A stretch of 64,000 nucleotides of DNA from Candidatus Marimicrobium litorale (GTDB lineage: Bacteria; Pseudomonadota; Gammaproteobacteria; Pseudomonadales; Halieaceae), in contig NZ_SHNO01000001.1 in NCBI RefSeq assembly GCF_026262645.1, forward strand, positions 806,001-870,000, written 5' to 3'. Numbering within the stretch: the stretch's first letter is position 1; each line of letters begins with the position of its first letter. The position numbers and the translations under genes are program-made. Shown piece by piece: positions 35,101 through 44,625 of this stretch. Below the pieces are notes generated by a model. The model worked only from the letters and a program-made list of their open reading frames with translations, had not been told where the DNA came from and searched no databases.

Positions 35101-36273
35101 CTACCCCTTCAGGCCAAGGACATATTTGGCAGTAATGTTTTTCTGAATTTCGTTCGAGCCACCGTAAATTGACGATGCACGTCCTCGGAAATACAGTTTG
35201 CGGATATCGTCGCCAACCTCCAGCTCCCTTTCATTACGGCCAAGTGTGCCGCTCATGTAGCCCGCAACGTCCATGCGTAGCTCTTGAATGGTCTGCTGAA
35301 TTTCTGTGCCTTGCAGCTTCAGCAACGAGGACTCAGGACCTGGCTCATTGCCCTCGGCAATAGCAGCCAGTGCGCGCAGTTCAGTGTACTCAAGGGCCAT
35401 AAGCTCAATCTCAACATCTGCCAAGCGCTTCGCAAACACAGGGTCTTGCAGCAAGGAATGTCCTCCGTTCACTTGTTCACGCGCTTCGTCTTTCAGCAAG
35501 CTAAGAGCGCGTACGGAACTGGCTACTTCAGCAATCGAGAGCCGCTCGTGAACAAGCAGTGATTTAGCATATGTCCATCCCTTACCCTCTTCGCCGATAC
35601 GGTTTTCCACTGGAACACGCACGTTGTCGAAAAAAACTTCGTTCAGGTGATGAAACCCGTCGATGGTATCGATGGGGCGCACAGTGATGCCCGGCGTATT
35701 CATATCGATTAAGAGAAATGTGATTCCTTCTTGCTTGCGGCCTGAGTTATCTGTCCGTACCAGACAAAAAATCCAGTCGGCATACTGGGCATAGCTTGTC
35801 CATATCTTACTGCCGTTAATCACGTACTCGTCACCGTCGAGGTCTGCCCGAGTTTTGAGTGAGGCGAGATCTGAACCCGCTCCCGGTTCTGAATAACCCT
35901 GGCACCACCAATCTTCGCTTTTCAGTATGCGCGGCAAGTACTTCGCTTTTTGCTCATCACTTCCGTAAGCAAGAATGACCGAGGCGACCATGGTGACGCC
36001 AAAAGAGATTGTTTCGGGCGCTCCCGCTGCCGCACGCTCGGAGTTGTAGATAAAATTCTGCGTAACACTCCACTCTGCACCACCGTGTTCGGCAGGCCAA
36101 TGCGGCGCCATCCAACCCTTTTTGTAGAGTCTCCGCTGCCACTCTTCCATGCCTTCTTTCATCGTAGAGATCTTGGAAACGCGTGCCTGCAATGCAGGGT
36201 CCCAAGCTTCATCGAGAAACGATTTAACCTCCTGCTGAAAAGAAAGGTCCTCTTCACTTAATCGTATATCCAT
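35101..36273 (-). CDS. Acyl-CoA dehydrogenase family protein (first of a pair)
   Basis: This 390-aa acyl-CoA dehydrogenase begins MDIRLSEEDLSFQQEVKSF. It has the flavin and substrate motifs WCQGYSEPGAGSDLASL and YVINGSKIWTSYAQYADW, and a C-terminal FRGRASSIYGGSNEIQKNI block that contributes FAD binding across the dimer. The C-terminal helical domain lacks an evident glycine-rich GGMG-type catalytic loop, which the partner gene has. It is preceded at 41 bp by the DsbA-like gene and followed at 4 bp by the second dehydrogenase, forming a three-gene minus-strand operon. Confidence 0.94.
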   Translation of the reverse strand: MDIRLSEEDLSFQQEVKSFLDEAWDPALQARVSKISTMKEGMEEWQRRLYKKGWMAPHWPAEHGGAEWSVTQNFIYNSERAAAGAPETISFGVTMVASVILAYGSDEQKAKYLPRILKSEDWWCQGYSEPGAGSDLASLKTRADLDGDEYVINGSKIWTSYAQYADWIFCLVRTDNSGRKQEGITFLLIDMNTPGITVRPIDTIDGFHHLNEVFFDNVRVPVENRIGEEGKGWTYAKSLLVHERLSIAEVASSVRALSLLKDEAREQVNGGHSLLQDPVFAKRLADVEIELMALEYTELRALAAIAEGNEPGPESSLLKLQGTEIQQTIQELRMDVAGYMSGTLGRNERELEVGDDIRKLYFRGRASSIYGGSNEIQKNITAKYVLGLKG

Positions 36274-36314
36274 TTTCTATCTCCTATTCATTGATAATAT
36301 TCTGTCCGATTAAT

Positions 36315-37685
36315 TTAATCGGCGGAAGACAACTGTCGCTGAATTTCTCTGGCAACAAGCCACAGTCTGTCCTGACCCCATATTGCAAGGCATTCTTTAC
36401 CTGTCTTATCCGTTAGTCGAAAACTGGGCACACCCCACAGCCCCGCTTCGTACATCATGCCGCGATTCGCTTCCAGCAACCCTTCCCAGGACTCGTCATC
36501 TGTATGATGCTGCGCTGCACTCCAGTTCAATCCGGCCATCTCCACAGCTTTTTGCAGCCCCTTGGGGCGATTAAGGTTAACTCCGAGGGCAAAGGCACAC
36601 CGCAGAAAAGCACTAAAGAACTCATTCCCGCTGCCCTGTTCGCAAGCCCATTGATAAAGCGCGTATCCTTTGCGCACAGGGTCTCCAATAGGATCATAAA
36701 AGTTGCCAAACGGCACACCGGCGGCGGCGGCCTCCCGGGCCGTATCGGAAAAGATATACATTCCTTTTTGGCGTGTTGCAGGTACACCGCGCATTACCAT
36801 GGGCAATACGGGACGAACGACAAGGTTGACACCTGTCTCTTTCGCCAATTGCACTGTTCGGTCAAAGCTGATCGCCGTATACGGACTGCGCATCGATGGA
36901 AAAAACTCGAGTGTCAGGCTGCCGTTATCCTTTAATTGCCCTGCTTCAACAGGACGAGGCACCAGAGGTGGACTGCCCGCATCTCGGTCAACACCCAGCT
37001 CACGGAAGCGATGTTCGAGATGGTATAGCCGATCTACACCCCAATACCACTCGCCGCCGTAATAAAACATTGCCGAGGAGTAGTGCTTGAGTGCACGCAA
37101 GCGCTCATTGCCGCTTGCAATGCCTTGTCGGACCGCATGAATATCGGCCTGCCCGCATTGCTTGGCACACTGTAACAGTGCGGCTTTGTTACCCGACCAC
37201 AGCGCGCTGCCAATGGCCTCGGCATGCTCCACAAATTCTGCACTGCTTTGGCGGGCTAGTACGCCTTCCGCAAGTGAAACCAGCTCAGGATCGGGCGCCT
37301 CCGGGTGCGAAGGGAAACTCAACCCGTACGCTGCCGCCACCTTCTCTGCATCATACCGCGACAACTGCAACAATAGATCCGGTTCGGGCGAGTTGTTACC
37401 GGAAGGCCCTGAGACGAGGTGGCAAATCAAGTCGACGTCATAACGATCTGCTAATCTCTTCAGAATTTGCGCTGCAAGATGACTGTATCCATCCTCAACC
37501 TGATGGAAATATTCCACCCGGTGTCGGTCACCTGCCTTCGTTCTCGCCCGCTCAGCTGCTCTATGCGCCCGCTCCAGTCGCGCTGGGCGGCTAACATGGC
37601 TCATGACACGAGAGGTAAGCCAGCGCAAAACAACGCCCGGGTCCATAGTGGCTGCGCCCCCCTGCTCCTCAAACTGTTTGTCCAT
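36315..37685 (-). CDS. Two-domain DsbA/HCCA-isomerase-like protein
   Basis: This 456-aa protein appears to hold two copies of the DsbA/2-hydroxychromene-2-carboxylate isomerase thioredoxin-like fold. The first (about 57-240) begins VEYFHQVEDGYSHLAAQIL. The second (about 255-450) begins LTLEFFPSMRSPYTAISFD and ends with GLWGVPSFRLTDKTG, the conserved cis-Pro region. No CxxC redox pair is seen, which argues for the glutathione-dependent isomerase branch or a non-redox role rather than disulfide exchange. No signal peptide is visible, so it is probably cytoplasmic. It leads the operon with the two acyl-CoA dehydrogenases. Confidence 0.82.
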   Translation of the reverse strand: MDKQFEEQGGAATMDPGVVLRWLTSRVMSHVSRPARLERAHRAAERARTKAGDRHRVEYFHQVEDGYSHLAAQILKRLADRYDVDLICHLVSGPSGNNSPEPDLLLQLSRYDAEKVAAAYGLSFPSHPEAPDPELVSLAEGVLARQSSAEFVEHAEAIGSALWSGNKAALLQCAKQCGQADIHAVRQGIASGNERLRALKHYSSAMFYYGGEWYWGVDRLYHLEHRFRELGVDRDAGSPPLVPRPVEAGQLKDNGSLTLEFFPSMRSPYTAISFDRTVQLAKETGVNLVVRPVLPMVMRGVPATRQKGMYIFSDTAREAAAAGVPFGNFYDPIGDPVRKGYALYQWACEQGSGNEFFSAFLRCAFALGVNLNRPKGLQKAVEMAGLNWSAAQHHTDDESWEGLLEANRGMMYEAGLWGVPSFRLTDKTGKECLAIWGQDRLWLVAREIQRQLSSAD

Positions 37686-37983
37686 GCAGCGTGTTCCTAA
37701 GCATCCGGCCTCACTCTTAACGCTATAGCGTTTCGGCCGTGTTTTTCTTTAAAAGTGCGTGTTGCGATAGGGCAGTGCGAATCCCAATGGCTCTTCACAC
37801 GTCAAATAGATGTTTTCCGCCCAGAATCTACACGTCGAGTCAATCTGGGCTGATCCCGTGACATGTAAGCGACTCCGCGCATCTAAAGGTACGCCTCGAA
37901 ATCGCTAGTGGTTCAGCTTGAGCCTGCGCCACACATCCCTTGTTCGTGTAAAAACACGGCGCTAGTAACAGCGTCGATCCGAA

Positions 37984-38955
37984 CTAAGCGGCGGTCATAC
38001 TCCCGAGCCGCTGGTCGATAACTTCCTCCGCTTCGGCGACAATGTTGCTTACCAACTCTGCGCAGGTGGGGATATCGTTGATCAAACCACCGCACATACC
38101 GACGGTTACCATTCCAGCGTCGATATCACCGGTGGTCCAGACAATGTCCTGATTTTTCCCGGACACCAGAGCGTGCACCTGACCAAAATCGCCTCCCTGC
38201 TTTTCGATCTCCGCTACTTTTTGTGCAACCTCGTTGTCATACACCCGCGCCGTATTTCGGAATGAGCGAAAAATCAGCGAGGTCTGGGTTTCGTCCATCT
38301 CTACAATTTTTTGTTTAATATTGTGATGTATGGGCGCTTCCTGAGTCACCATAAAGCGAGTACCCATGTTGATGCCGTCTGCCCCTAGCGCCAGTGCCGC
38401 AGCGAGGCCGCGGCCGTCAGCCAAACCGCCAGATGCAACCACAGGAATCTTGAGTCTCTGTGCAGCAGCGGGAATTAAAACCAAACCGGTAACATCCTCC
38501 TCACCAGGATGGCCCGCACATTCAAAGCCATCAATACTCACCGCAGCAACACCAACACGTTCGGCCTTGAGCGCATGGCGCACTGCCACGCACTTGTGTA
38601 TGACTTTTATGCCGTGCGCATTAAATACCTCCATAAAAGGTTCCGGACTACGACCTGCTGTTTCCACGATCTTGACGCCGCTGCGACAGATGACGTCGAC
38701 GTAGTCATCGTAACTAATCTCAGTCGACACGACGCCAACCGTCAGGTTAACGGCAAAGGGCTTGCTGGTGAGCGACTTGCATTTTTCGATCTCGAGCTCC
38801 AGTTCCTCCGGCGTGGGGCAAGTCAACGCCGTCATAACACCCAGCGCACCGGCGTTGGACGCCGCGGCAGCAAGTTCGGCTGTACCCACTCTCATCATGC
38901 CCCCACAAATAATCGGGGTCTCAATACCAAACATTTCGGTTAATCGAGTTTTCAT
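37984..38955 (-). CDS. Nitronate monooxygenase-like flavoprotein
   Basis: This 323-aa FMN TIM-barrel enzyme of the nitronate monooxygenase/2-nitropropane dioxygenase family starts at ATG 38955, with an AAAGGA Shine-Dalgarno 9-10 nt upstream. The longer frame to 39051 lacks support. Conserved blocks are TPIICGGMMRVGTAELAAA, GFECAGHPGEEDV, PVVASGGLADGRGLAAALAL and GINMGTRFM. Enzymes of this group oxidise alkyl nitronates, but several are involved in other pathways, including enoyl reduction. The gene lies about 300 bp upstream of the DsbA-like operon on the same strand. Confidence 0.9.
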   Translation of the reverse strand: MKTRLTEMFGIETPIICGGMMRVGTAELAAAASNAGALGVMTALTCPTPEELELEIEKCKSLTSKPFAVNLTVGVVSTEISYDDYVDVICRSGVKIVETAGRSPEPFMEVFNAHGIKVIHKCVAVRHALKAERVGVAAVSIDGFECAGHPGEEDVTGLVLIPAAAQRLKIPVVASGGLADGRGLAAALALGADGINMGTRFMVTQEAPIHHNIKQKIVEMDETQTSLIFRSFRNTARVYDNEVAQKVAEIEKQGGDFGQVHALVSGKNQDIVWTTGDIDAGMVTVGMCGGLINDIPTCAELVSNIVAEAEEVIDQRLGSMTAA

Positions 38956-39382
38956 AGAATCTATTATCCTTTTCGGTCGGTTAATCTTGGCTCGCTCGCA
39001 CTCCCGGCACCTGCGCAGTGGCTTGCGCCGGCGGGGATCCCCGCTCAACAATCACCGTTGATCCGGTTGAAGCAAGCCCACGTTGCGGCGCATCTCGTCC
39101 GCACACTAAAAGCGGCTCGCGCTACACTATATTGCCATAGAGTGTGACATTATTCTGGGATACTTTCAAATATCCCGCTCTTACCCTCTCCCCAACGACA
39201 TGAGTTATCTGTCTCTAGAGCGCACTATGCCCTATACTAACCGCGCACTGCTTTTCAGGCTATCCGGAGATAAATGCTAGCGGAACGCTTATCAGATGAA
39301 GTGTGAACATCCCGACACTTGTGCGGTCCAATATCTCATGGCCACCGTAATTACAACTGCAAGGCATTACCTAAGGAATATT
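38956..39382. other. Intergenic region between nitronate monooxygenase and prc
   Basis: This 427-bp region separates divergent genes and carries no convincing coding sequence. A TATACT element at 39233-39238 matches a -10 hexamer for rightward transcription, though no strong -35 sits at 17 bp. A near-palindrome around CACTATATTGCCATAGAGTG (about 39123-39142) may be a regulator site. The region includes the alternative upstream starts of prc at 39296 and 39338. Confidence 0.4.
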
Positions 39383-41479
39383 TTGAAAACAGTACCGCAC
39401 AAAATGCTCATCGGAACCGTTGCCCTCTTCACAGGCATGCTAGGTCTATTGAGTACGCCTGCCTGGAGCTTGATTGAGCACACCAAGACGCAACGTGAGT
39501 CTGTAGTGGAAATGCTGGAACAGCTTGAGGAGCGACATTATTCTAAGCTCAGCTACGATGACGCACTCTCCTCGCAGCACCTGGATAGCTATATTGATAG
39601 CTTAGATCCTGGCAAGATGTTTTTTTTCGCCGATGATATAAGCGAGTTTAATCAGTACAGATCGGTAATGGATGACCACCTGAAGCAAGGCAAGCTGGAC
39701 GCGGGTTTTGCCATTTTCAATCGCTATCACGAGCGACTGCGGAGTCGCCTCGAATCACTTATAGACACACTGCCACAAACCGCAGCGGCGCTGGACTTCA
39801 GTGTCGACGAAAATTATTCGTTGGATTTAGAAACACGACAATGGGCTAAGACGCAGGCACAGCTCGATGATCGCTGGCGCAAGCAACTGAAAAATCAGGT
39901 GTTGGGTCTGAAAATGGCAAAGAAGCCCGCGGAGGAGATTGTTCCGACACTCGAGAAGCGGTACGCAGCGCAGTTGAGAAACGTCAAACAGTATAATAGC
40001 CAGGATGTGTTCCAGATATACGCGAACGCACTGACCGAGCTATATGACCCTCACACCAACTACCTTTCACCGCGTACGACAGAAAACTTTAACATCAACA
40101 TGAGCTTATCTCTCGAAGGCATTGGCGCAGTACTGCAGAAAGACGATGAGTATACGAAAATATCGAGTCTGGTCGCTAAAGGTCCGGCCGATAAGCAAGG
40201 AGCTTTGCAACCATCGGACCGAGTTGTCGCGGTTGGACAAGACCTGGAAGGCGCTATGCAGGACATCATTGGCTGGCGTCTCGATGAGGTGGTGGAGTTG
40301 ATCCGCGGTCCCAAGGGAACCACTGTTCGGCTTGAGGTGATCCCTGCGAAGTCTAAATCAACAGACGAACGCAAGACAATAACGATTGTTCGTAACACCG
40401 TAAAACTGGAGGAACAGGCGGCCCAAAAGAAAGTGCTGGAGATACCGCAGGGAGATAAGATTACTCGGATCGGCGTTATCGATGTGCCTGCGTTTTATAT
40501 CGATTTCGACGCAATGCGACGGGGCGAGGAAAATTACAAAAGTACGACGAGGGACGTCAAGCGCCTGCTGGGCGAGCTGGAAGAAGCCGGAGTGGAAGGC
40601 ATTATAGTCGATTTGCGCAATAACGGCGGCGGCTCGCTACAGGAAGCGAATGAGTTAACTGGCTTATTTATCGAGTATGGTCCAACCGTGCAGATACGAC
40701 ACTCCTCCCGCCGCGTTTGGCGAGACGGAAAACGCCTCAAGTCATCCTACTACGACGGCCCGCTTGTGGTTCTGGTTAATCGGCTCAGCGCGTCTGCTTC
40801 GGAAATTTTTGCCGGTGCTATGCAGGATTACGAACGCGCTATTGTGGTGGGCGACAGGTCCTTCGGCAAGGGCACAGTGCAGACACTCGTTCCACTGACA
40901 GAGGGGCAGCTCAAGATCACTGAAAGCAAATTTTATCGCATATCCGGTGAAAGCACGCAGCATCGAGGCGTGGTACCCGATGTGTCGTTCCCGTCGGTCT
41001 TTGATACGACTGAGATAGGGGAAAGCTCGCTTGACCACGCCTTGAGCTGGGACAAGATTAGCCCCATCAGGCATATGAAATACGACAATTTTGCGCCTAT
41101 TTTGCCCGACCTCAAAGACTTGTTCCATCAGCGAAGCGGCAAAAACCCTGAGTTCATTTTCCTGGAAGATCAGGTGGATTTGGCGCAGGAGACGCGAGAG
41201 CTAAAATTCCTGCCTCTCAACGAGGAGGCGCGCATCGCCTTGCGCAATGGTCAGGAAGAAAAAGCACTGGCCATTGAAAACAAGCGACGCAAAGCGCAGG
41301 GTGAGGAGTTGCTGACATCTTTGGAGAAGAATCCCGAAGAGGAGGACGCGGTCGCAACCCACGACAGCGAGATTGAGGTCGAGGAAGATGACGAAACTGA
41401 CGTGCTGCTGATTGAGGCAGGACACGTGCTAATTGATATGCTTCTGCTATCGAACGAGCGTTTCGCACTCCAGCGATAG
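39383..41479 (+). CDS. prc: Carboxy-terminal processing (tail-specific) protease
   Basis: This periplasmic S41 protease degrades or trims proteins with hydrophobic C-termini. I prefer the TTG start at 39383: AAGGA lies 5 nt upstream and the 698-aa product then opens with a clean signal peptide (KTVPHKMLIGTVALFTGML, cleaved near PAWS). In-frame ATGs at 39296 and 39338 would lengthen the n-region. Order: N-terminal helical domain, PDZ domain (about 200-300, SLEGIGAVLQKDDEYTKI), S41 domain. The catalytic Ser-Lys dyad is Ser471 in SASASEIF and Lys496 in SFGKGTVQ, 25 residues apart as in E. coli. It converges on cysG with an 11-bp gap. Confidence 0.93.
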   Translation: MKTVPHKMLIGTVALFTGMLGLLSTPAWSLIEHTKTQRESVVEMLEQLEERHYSKLSYDDALSSQHLDSYIDSLDPGKMFFFADDISEFNQYRSVMDDHLKQGKLDAGFAIFNRYHERLRSRLESLIDTLPQTAAALDFSVDENYSLDLETRQWAKTQAQLDDRWRKQLKNQVLGLKMAKKPAEEIVPTLEKRYAAQLRNVKQYNSQDVFQIYANALTELYDPHTNYLSPRTTENFNINMSLSLEGIGAVLQKDDEYTKISSLVAKGPADKQGALQPSDRVVAVGQDLEGAMQDIIGWRLDEVVELIRGPKGTTVRLEVIPAKSKSTDERKTITIVRNTVKLEEQAAQKKVLEIPQGDKITRIGVIDVPAFYIDFDAMRRGEENYKSTTRDVKRLLGELEEAGVEGIIVDLRNNGGGSLQEANELTGLFIEYGPTVQIRHSSRRVWRDGKRLKSSYYDGPLVVLVNRLSASASEIFAGAMQDYERAIVVGDRSFGKGTVQTLVPLTEGQLKITESKFYRISGESTQHRGVVPDVSFPSVFDTTEIGESSLDHALSWDKISPIRHMKYDNFAPILPDLKDLFHQRSGKNPEFIFLEDQVDLAQETRELKFLPLNEEARIALRNGQEEKALAIENKRRKAQGEELLTSLEKNPEEEDAVATHDSEIEVEEDDETDVLLIEAGHVLIDMLLLSNERFALQR

Positions 41480-41490
41480 ACACCGCGCCA

Positions 41491-42885
41491 TCATCGCTCA
41501 CTGCCTGCGGTCTGACCAAACCAGGACAACGTAGCATGGAGCTTTACAACAGGGCCGACAATGATCAACGTGGGTGCAGCCGGGCGCTCGCGTTCCACGA
41601 TCCCAACAATGCTCTCAAGTGTGCCTGTTAGAACACGCTGCGTCATTCGTGTGCCCTGCTCGATCAAAGCAACCGGGGTATCTGCTGCCCGACCGTGCGC
41701 TTGTAGCTGTTCACAAATCACACGCAATCCCATCAAGCCCATGTAAAAAACCAGCGTTTCAGAATCCGATTGCAGACTGGCCCAGTCATGCTCAACTTTG
41801 TCACCCTTAAGATAACCGGCAACAAATCGAACTGACTGAGCATAGTCACGATGCGTCAGCGGGATACCCGCATAGCAAGCGGCGCCATTGGCGGCAGTCA
41901 CTCCCGGTACGACCTGAAAGGGTATGCCCTGTCGCGCCAGTAATTCAATTTCTTCACCGCCGCGACCAAAGATAAACGGATCTCCTCCTTTTAAGCGCAC
42001 GACACGCTTCCCCTCCATGGCGAGATCTACAAGTAATTGGTTGATGTCCTGCTGCGCGACGCTGTGGTCAGCCCTGCGCTTGCCCACGTAGATTCTCTCG
42101 GCATCTCTGCGGGCCATGTCAACTACCTCCTGCGAAACCAGTCTGTCATAAAGAACGACGTCCGCACATTGCAGTAGACGAGCTGCTTTGAAGGTCAAAA
42201 GATCCGGGTCCCCGGGCCCCGCACCCACCAGGTAGACCTCACCTGAACATCTCTCCACTCCCTCCAGGTGATCCAGTAGTTGGGTTTCTGCGTCCTGCAG
42301 GCGTCCGGCGAATACCTGTTCGGCTACCGTGCCTTCAAGCATCTTCTCCCAAAACAGGCGGCGGGCGCTGTCTGCCGGCAGCTTCGCCTTTACATTTTCG
42401 CGAAAGCGCCCGGCAAAGCGAGCAAGTTCACCGTAGGCAGCGGGCAGTAAAGCCTCGATATTGCGTCTCAATATTCGTGCCAGAACGGGACTGCGTCCAC
42501 TGCTGGTAATCGCGACGACAAGTGGGTCACGATCGACTATCGAGGGAAAGATAAAGGTACACAGCTGAGGCGCGTCGACCACGTTAACCTGAATGGCCTG
42601 TGCGCACGCATGAAGGTACACTCGCTCGTTGACGCGCTTTTCCGGCGTCGCAGCCACCACGAGCTGCTTTCCATTCAGATGCGACTCCCGATACTCCGTC
42701 TCGTGCCACGTCCCGCCGTTTTGGTCGAGCAGGGATTCAAGCTCCTGGGTGATATCGGGGGCAACCACCGTGAGGCTGGCACCCGCTCGCAGCAGCAGCC
42801 TTGCCTTGCGCGTTGCGATCACTCCCCCACCCACGAGCAGCACCGGTGCGTCAGTGAGTTTCAGACAGACAGGGAGGTACTCCAA
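41491..42885 (-). CDS. cysG: Sirohaem synthase (multifunctional)
   Basis: This 464-aa fusion carries out the three steps from uroporphyrinogen III to sirohaem, the cofactor of sulfite and nitrite reductases. The N-terminal precorrin-2 dehydrogenase/ferrochelatase domain has VLLVGGGVIATRKARLLL and FIFPSIVDRDPL. The C-terminal uroporphyrinogen methyltransferase domain has VYLVGAGPGDPDLLTFKA, DVVLYDRLVS and RLKGGDPFIFGRGGEE. The start is TTG 42885, four bases after the serS stop, with AGGA upstream. The longer frame to 42987 overlaps serS. The length compares with E. coli CysG at 457 aa. It is the last gene of the ftsK-to-cysG minus-strand series. Confidence 0.95.
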   Translation of the reverse strand: MEYLPVCLKLTDAPVLLVGGGVIATRKARLLLRAGASLTVVAPDITQELESLLDQNGGTWHETEYRESHLNGKQLVVAATPEKRVNERVYLHACAQAIQVNVVDAPQLCTFIFPSIVDRDPLVVAITSSGRSPVLARILRRNIEALLPAAYGELARFAGRFRENVKAKLPADSARRLFWEKMLEGTVAEQVFAGRLQDAETQLLDHLEGVERCSGEVYLVGAGPGDPDLLTFKAARLLQCADVVLYDRLVSQEVVDMARRDAERIYVGKRRADHSVAQQDINQLLVDLAMEGKRVVRLKGGDPFIFGRGGEEIELLARQGIPFQVVPGVTAANGAACYAGIPLTHRDYAQSVRFVAGYLKGDKVEHDWASLQSDSETLVFYMGLMGLRVICEQLQAHGRAADTPVALIEQGTRMTQRVLTGTLESIVGIVERERPAAPTLIIVGPVVKLHATLSWFGQTAGSER

Positions 42886-42889
42886 GGCT

Positions 42890-44188
42890 TCAGTTCCTGA
42901 TCTCGCTGAGGCCACCCATGTAGGGTTGCAACACCTCAGGAATAGTAATGCTACCGTCCTGTCGCTGGCCGTTTTCCAGTAACGCAACGAGTGTTCGCCC
43001 TACGGCTAGCCCTGAACCGTTCAAGGTATGCAGCAGCTCCGGTTTACCGGTTGCCGGATTGCGCCACCGTGCCCGCATACGTCGTGCCTGGTAGTCGCCG
43101 TACAGGCTGCATGAAGATATTTCACGGTAGGCGCTCTGCGCAGGGAGCCAAACCTCCAGGTCGTAGGTTTTCTTTGCAGAGAAGCCAAGGTCGCCTGCAC
43201 ACAGGATCACCTTGCGGTAGGGTAACTCGAGCATCTGCAGGATAATCTCGGCATGCCCTGTGAGCTCCTCCAGCGCACGCTCTGACTGATTCGGGCGCAC
43301 CATTTGCACCAATTCGACCTTTTCAAATTGATGTTGCCTAATCATACCCCGAGTGTCCTTACCATAACTGCCCGCCTCACTGCGAAAACAGGGCGTATGG
43401 CAGGTATAGCGGACGCCGAACTCGCCCAATTCTGTGTCCTCGAAAATACGGTCGCGGGCGATATTAGTTACCGGCACCTCTGCCGTTGGTATCAGATAAA
43501 GCTCTTGATCAGTACGAAGCTTGAATAAATCTTCCTCAAACTTGGGCAACTGACCCGTACCCTGCAGCGATTCTCGATTCACTATGTAAGGTACATAGAC
43601 CTCTTCATAGCCATGCTGCCTGGTTTGCACATCTAACATAAACTGTATTAGCGCTCTGTGAAGCCGAGCCAACGGTCCATACAAGACGGTAAACCGCGAA
43701 CCCGTGATCTTGCCAGCGGTTTCGCTATCGAGCAGGCTCAGAGATTCTCCCAGTGCCACATGGTCCTTTGGTTCAAATTCAAACACTGGCGGTACGGACC
43801 AACGCAGCACTTCGTGGTTATCTTCTTCGCTGCTTCCGAGTGGAACCTCTTTCGCAGGCAGGTTGGGCGTGGCGAGCAGGAGTTCATCTAGCTCAGCCTG
43901 CACCACTTTGGCTCGAGCGGTCTGCTCATCCAGTTGAGAGGCTATTTTTTCCAGAGTCTCGTTAACCTGGGCCTTGGCATCATCAACATTCATGCCCTGT
44001 CCCACCAGAGTACCGATTTGCTTTGATGACCGTTTTCGTTCTGCGGCCAGGCTCTGGCTTTCCATATCGGCTTTTTTACGTCTCGCATCCAGCGACCTGA
44101 ACAGCTCAACATCGAATGTAAATCCCCGTGCCGCCAGCGCCGTGGCGATCTCTTCGGGGTCTTGCCTCACCGCCTTGATATCCAACAT
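42890..44188 (-). CDS. serS: Seryl-tRNA synthetase
   Basis: This class II aminoacyl-tRNA synthetase (432 aa) charges tRNA(Ser) and also tRNA(Sec), the first step towards selenocysteine. The N-terminal coiled-coil arm (about 30-105) contacts the long variable arm. Motif 2 ([22 protein letters not shown] region) and motif 3 ([18 protein letters not shown]) are intact, and the C-terminal [15 protein letters not shown] is conserved. The gene lies between crcB and cysG. Its product connects functionally to the selA-selB-selC cluster about 11 kb away. Confidence 0.97.
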   Translation of the reverse strand: MLDIKAVRQDPEEIATALAARGFTFDVELFRSLDARRKKADMESQSLAAERKRSSKQIGTLVGQGMNVDDAKAQVNETLEKIASQLDEQTARAKVVQAELDELLLATPNLPAKEVPLGSSEEDNHEVLRWSVPPVFEFEPKDHVALGESLSLLDSETAGKITGSRFTVLYGPLARLHRALIQFMLDVQTRQHGYEEVYVPYIVNRESLQGTGQLPKFEEDLFKLRTDQELYLIPTAEVPVTNIARDRIFEDTELGEFGVRYTCHTPCFRSEAGSYGKDTRGMIRQHQFEKVELVQMVRPNQSERALEELTGHAEIILQMLELPYRKVILCAGDLGFSAKKTYDLEVWLPAQSAYREISSCSLYGDYQARRMRARWRNPATGKPELLHTLNGSGLAVGRTLVALLENGQRQDGSITIPEVLQPYMGGLSEIRN

Positions 44189-44233
44189 CCCTATTTTCCT
44201 GTCAAAAAAATTGAATTAAAGCCAGTTATGGAT

Positions 44234-44611
44234 TTATGCAAGCACTCTCGTTAGCTGTATGGCTAGGCCCGCCATCACGACGCAGAGAACCGCACTGCCG
44301 AGCATGTATCCAATAGCATGCAATGTATGTCCAGCCTCGAATAGCACGATCGTTTCCAGCGAGAACGTAGAAAACGTTGTAAAAGCTCCGAGAAAACCAA
44401 CCATGACCACCTCACGCCAATCCGTATGAATCATTTGGCGTTCCATAATCAGCACATACATGACGCCAATTGCCGCGGATCCCACTACATTAACCAGGAG
44501 TGTGCCTACGGGTATCTCTCCTTCCCACAGCGAGTGTATCCAGTTGGCCAGCAGGTGACGGGCAAGAGCGCCTGAAGCCCCCCCAACTGCAACAAATATC
44601 AGGTATTTCAT
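44234..44611 (-). CDS. crcB: Fluoride-specific ion channel
   Basis: This 125-aa inner-membrane protein with four predicted helices belongs to the CrcB/Fluc family, which forms a dual-topology dimeric fluoride exporter. Signature residues are visible in GGASGALARHLLANW, GTLLVNVVGSAAIGV and GFLGAFTTFSTFSLE, the latter carrying the phenylalanine box of the pore. It follows rarA with a 14-bp gap, the arrangement also seen in pseudomonads. No fluoride riboswitch was recognised upstream; expression is probably from the operon. Confidence 0.95.
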   Translation of the reverse strand: MKYLIFVAVGGASGALARHLLANWIHSLWEGEIPVGTLLVNVVGSAAIGVMYVLIMERQMIHTDWREVVMVGFLGAFTTFSTFSLETIVLFEAGHTLHAIGYMLGSAVLCVVMAGLAIQLTRVLA

Positions 44612-44625
44612 GTCAGCAGACCGCC

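Noticed and set aside
37943-37956. Hairpin CGTGT/ACACG downstream of the nitronate monooxygenase gene as a terminator
   Set aside because: The stem is only 5 bp with no adjacent T-run.
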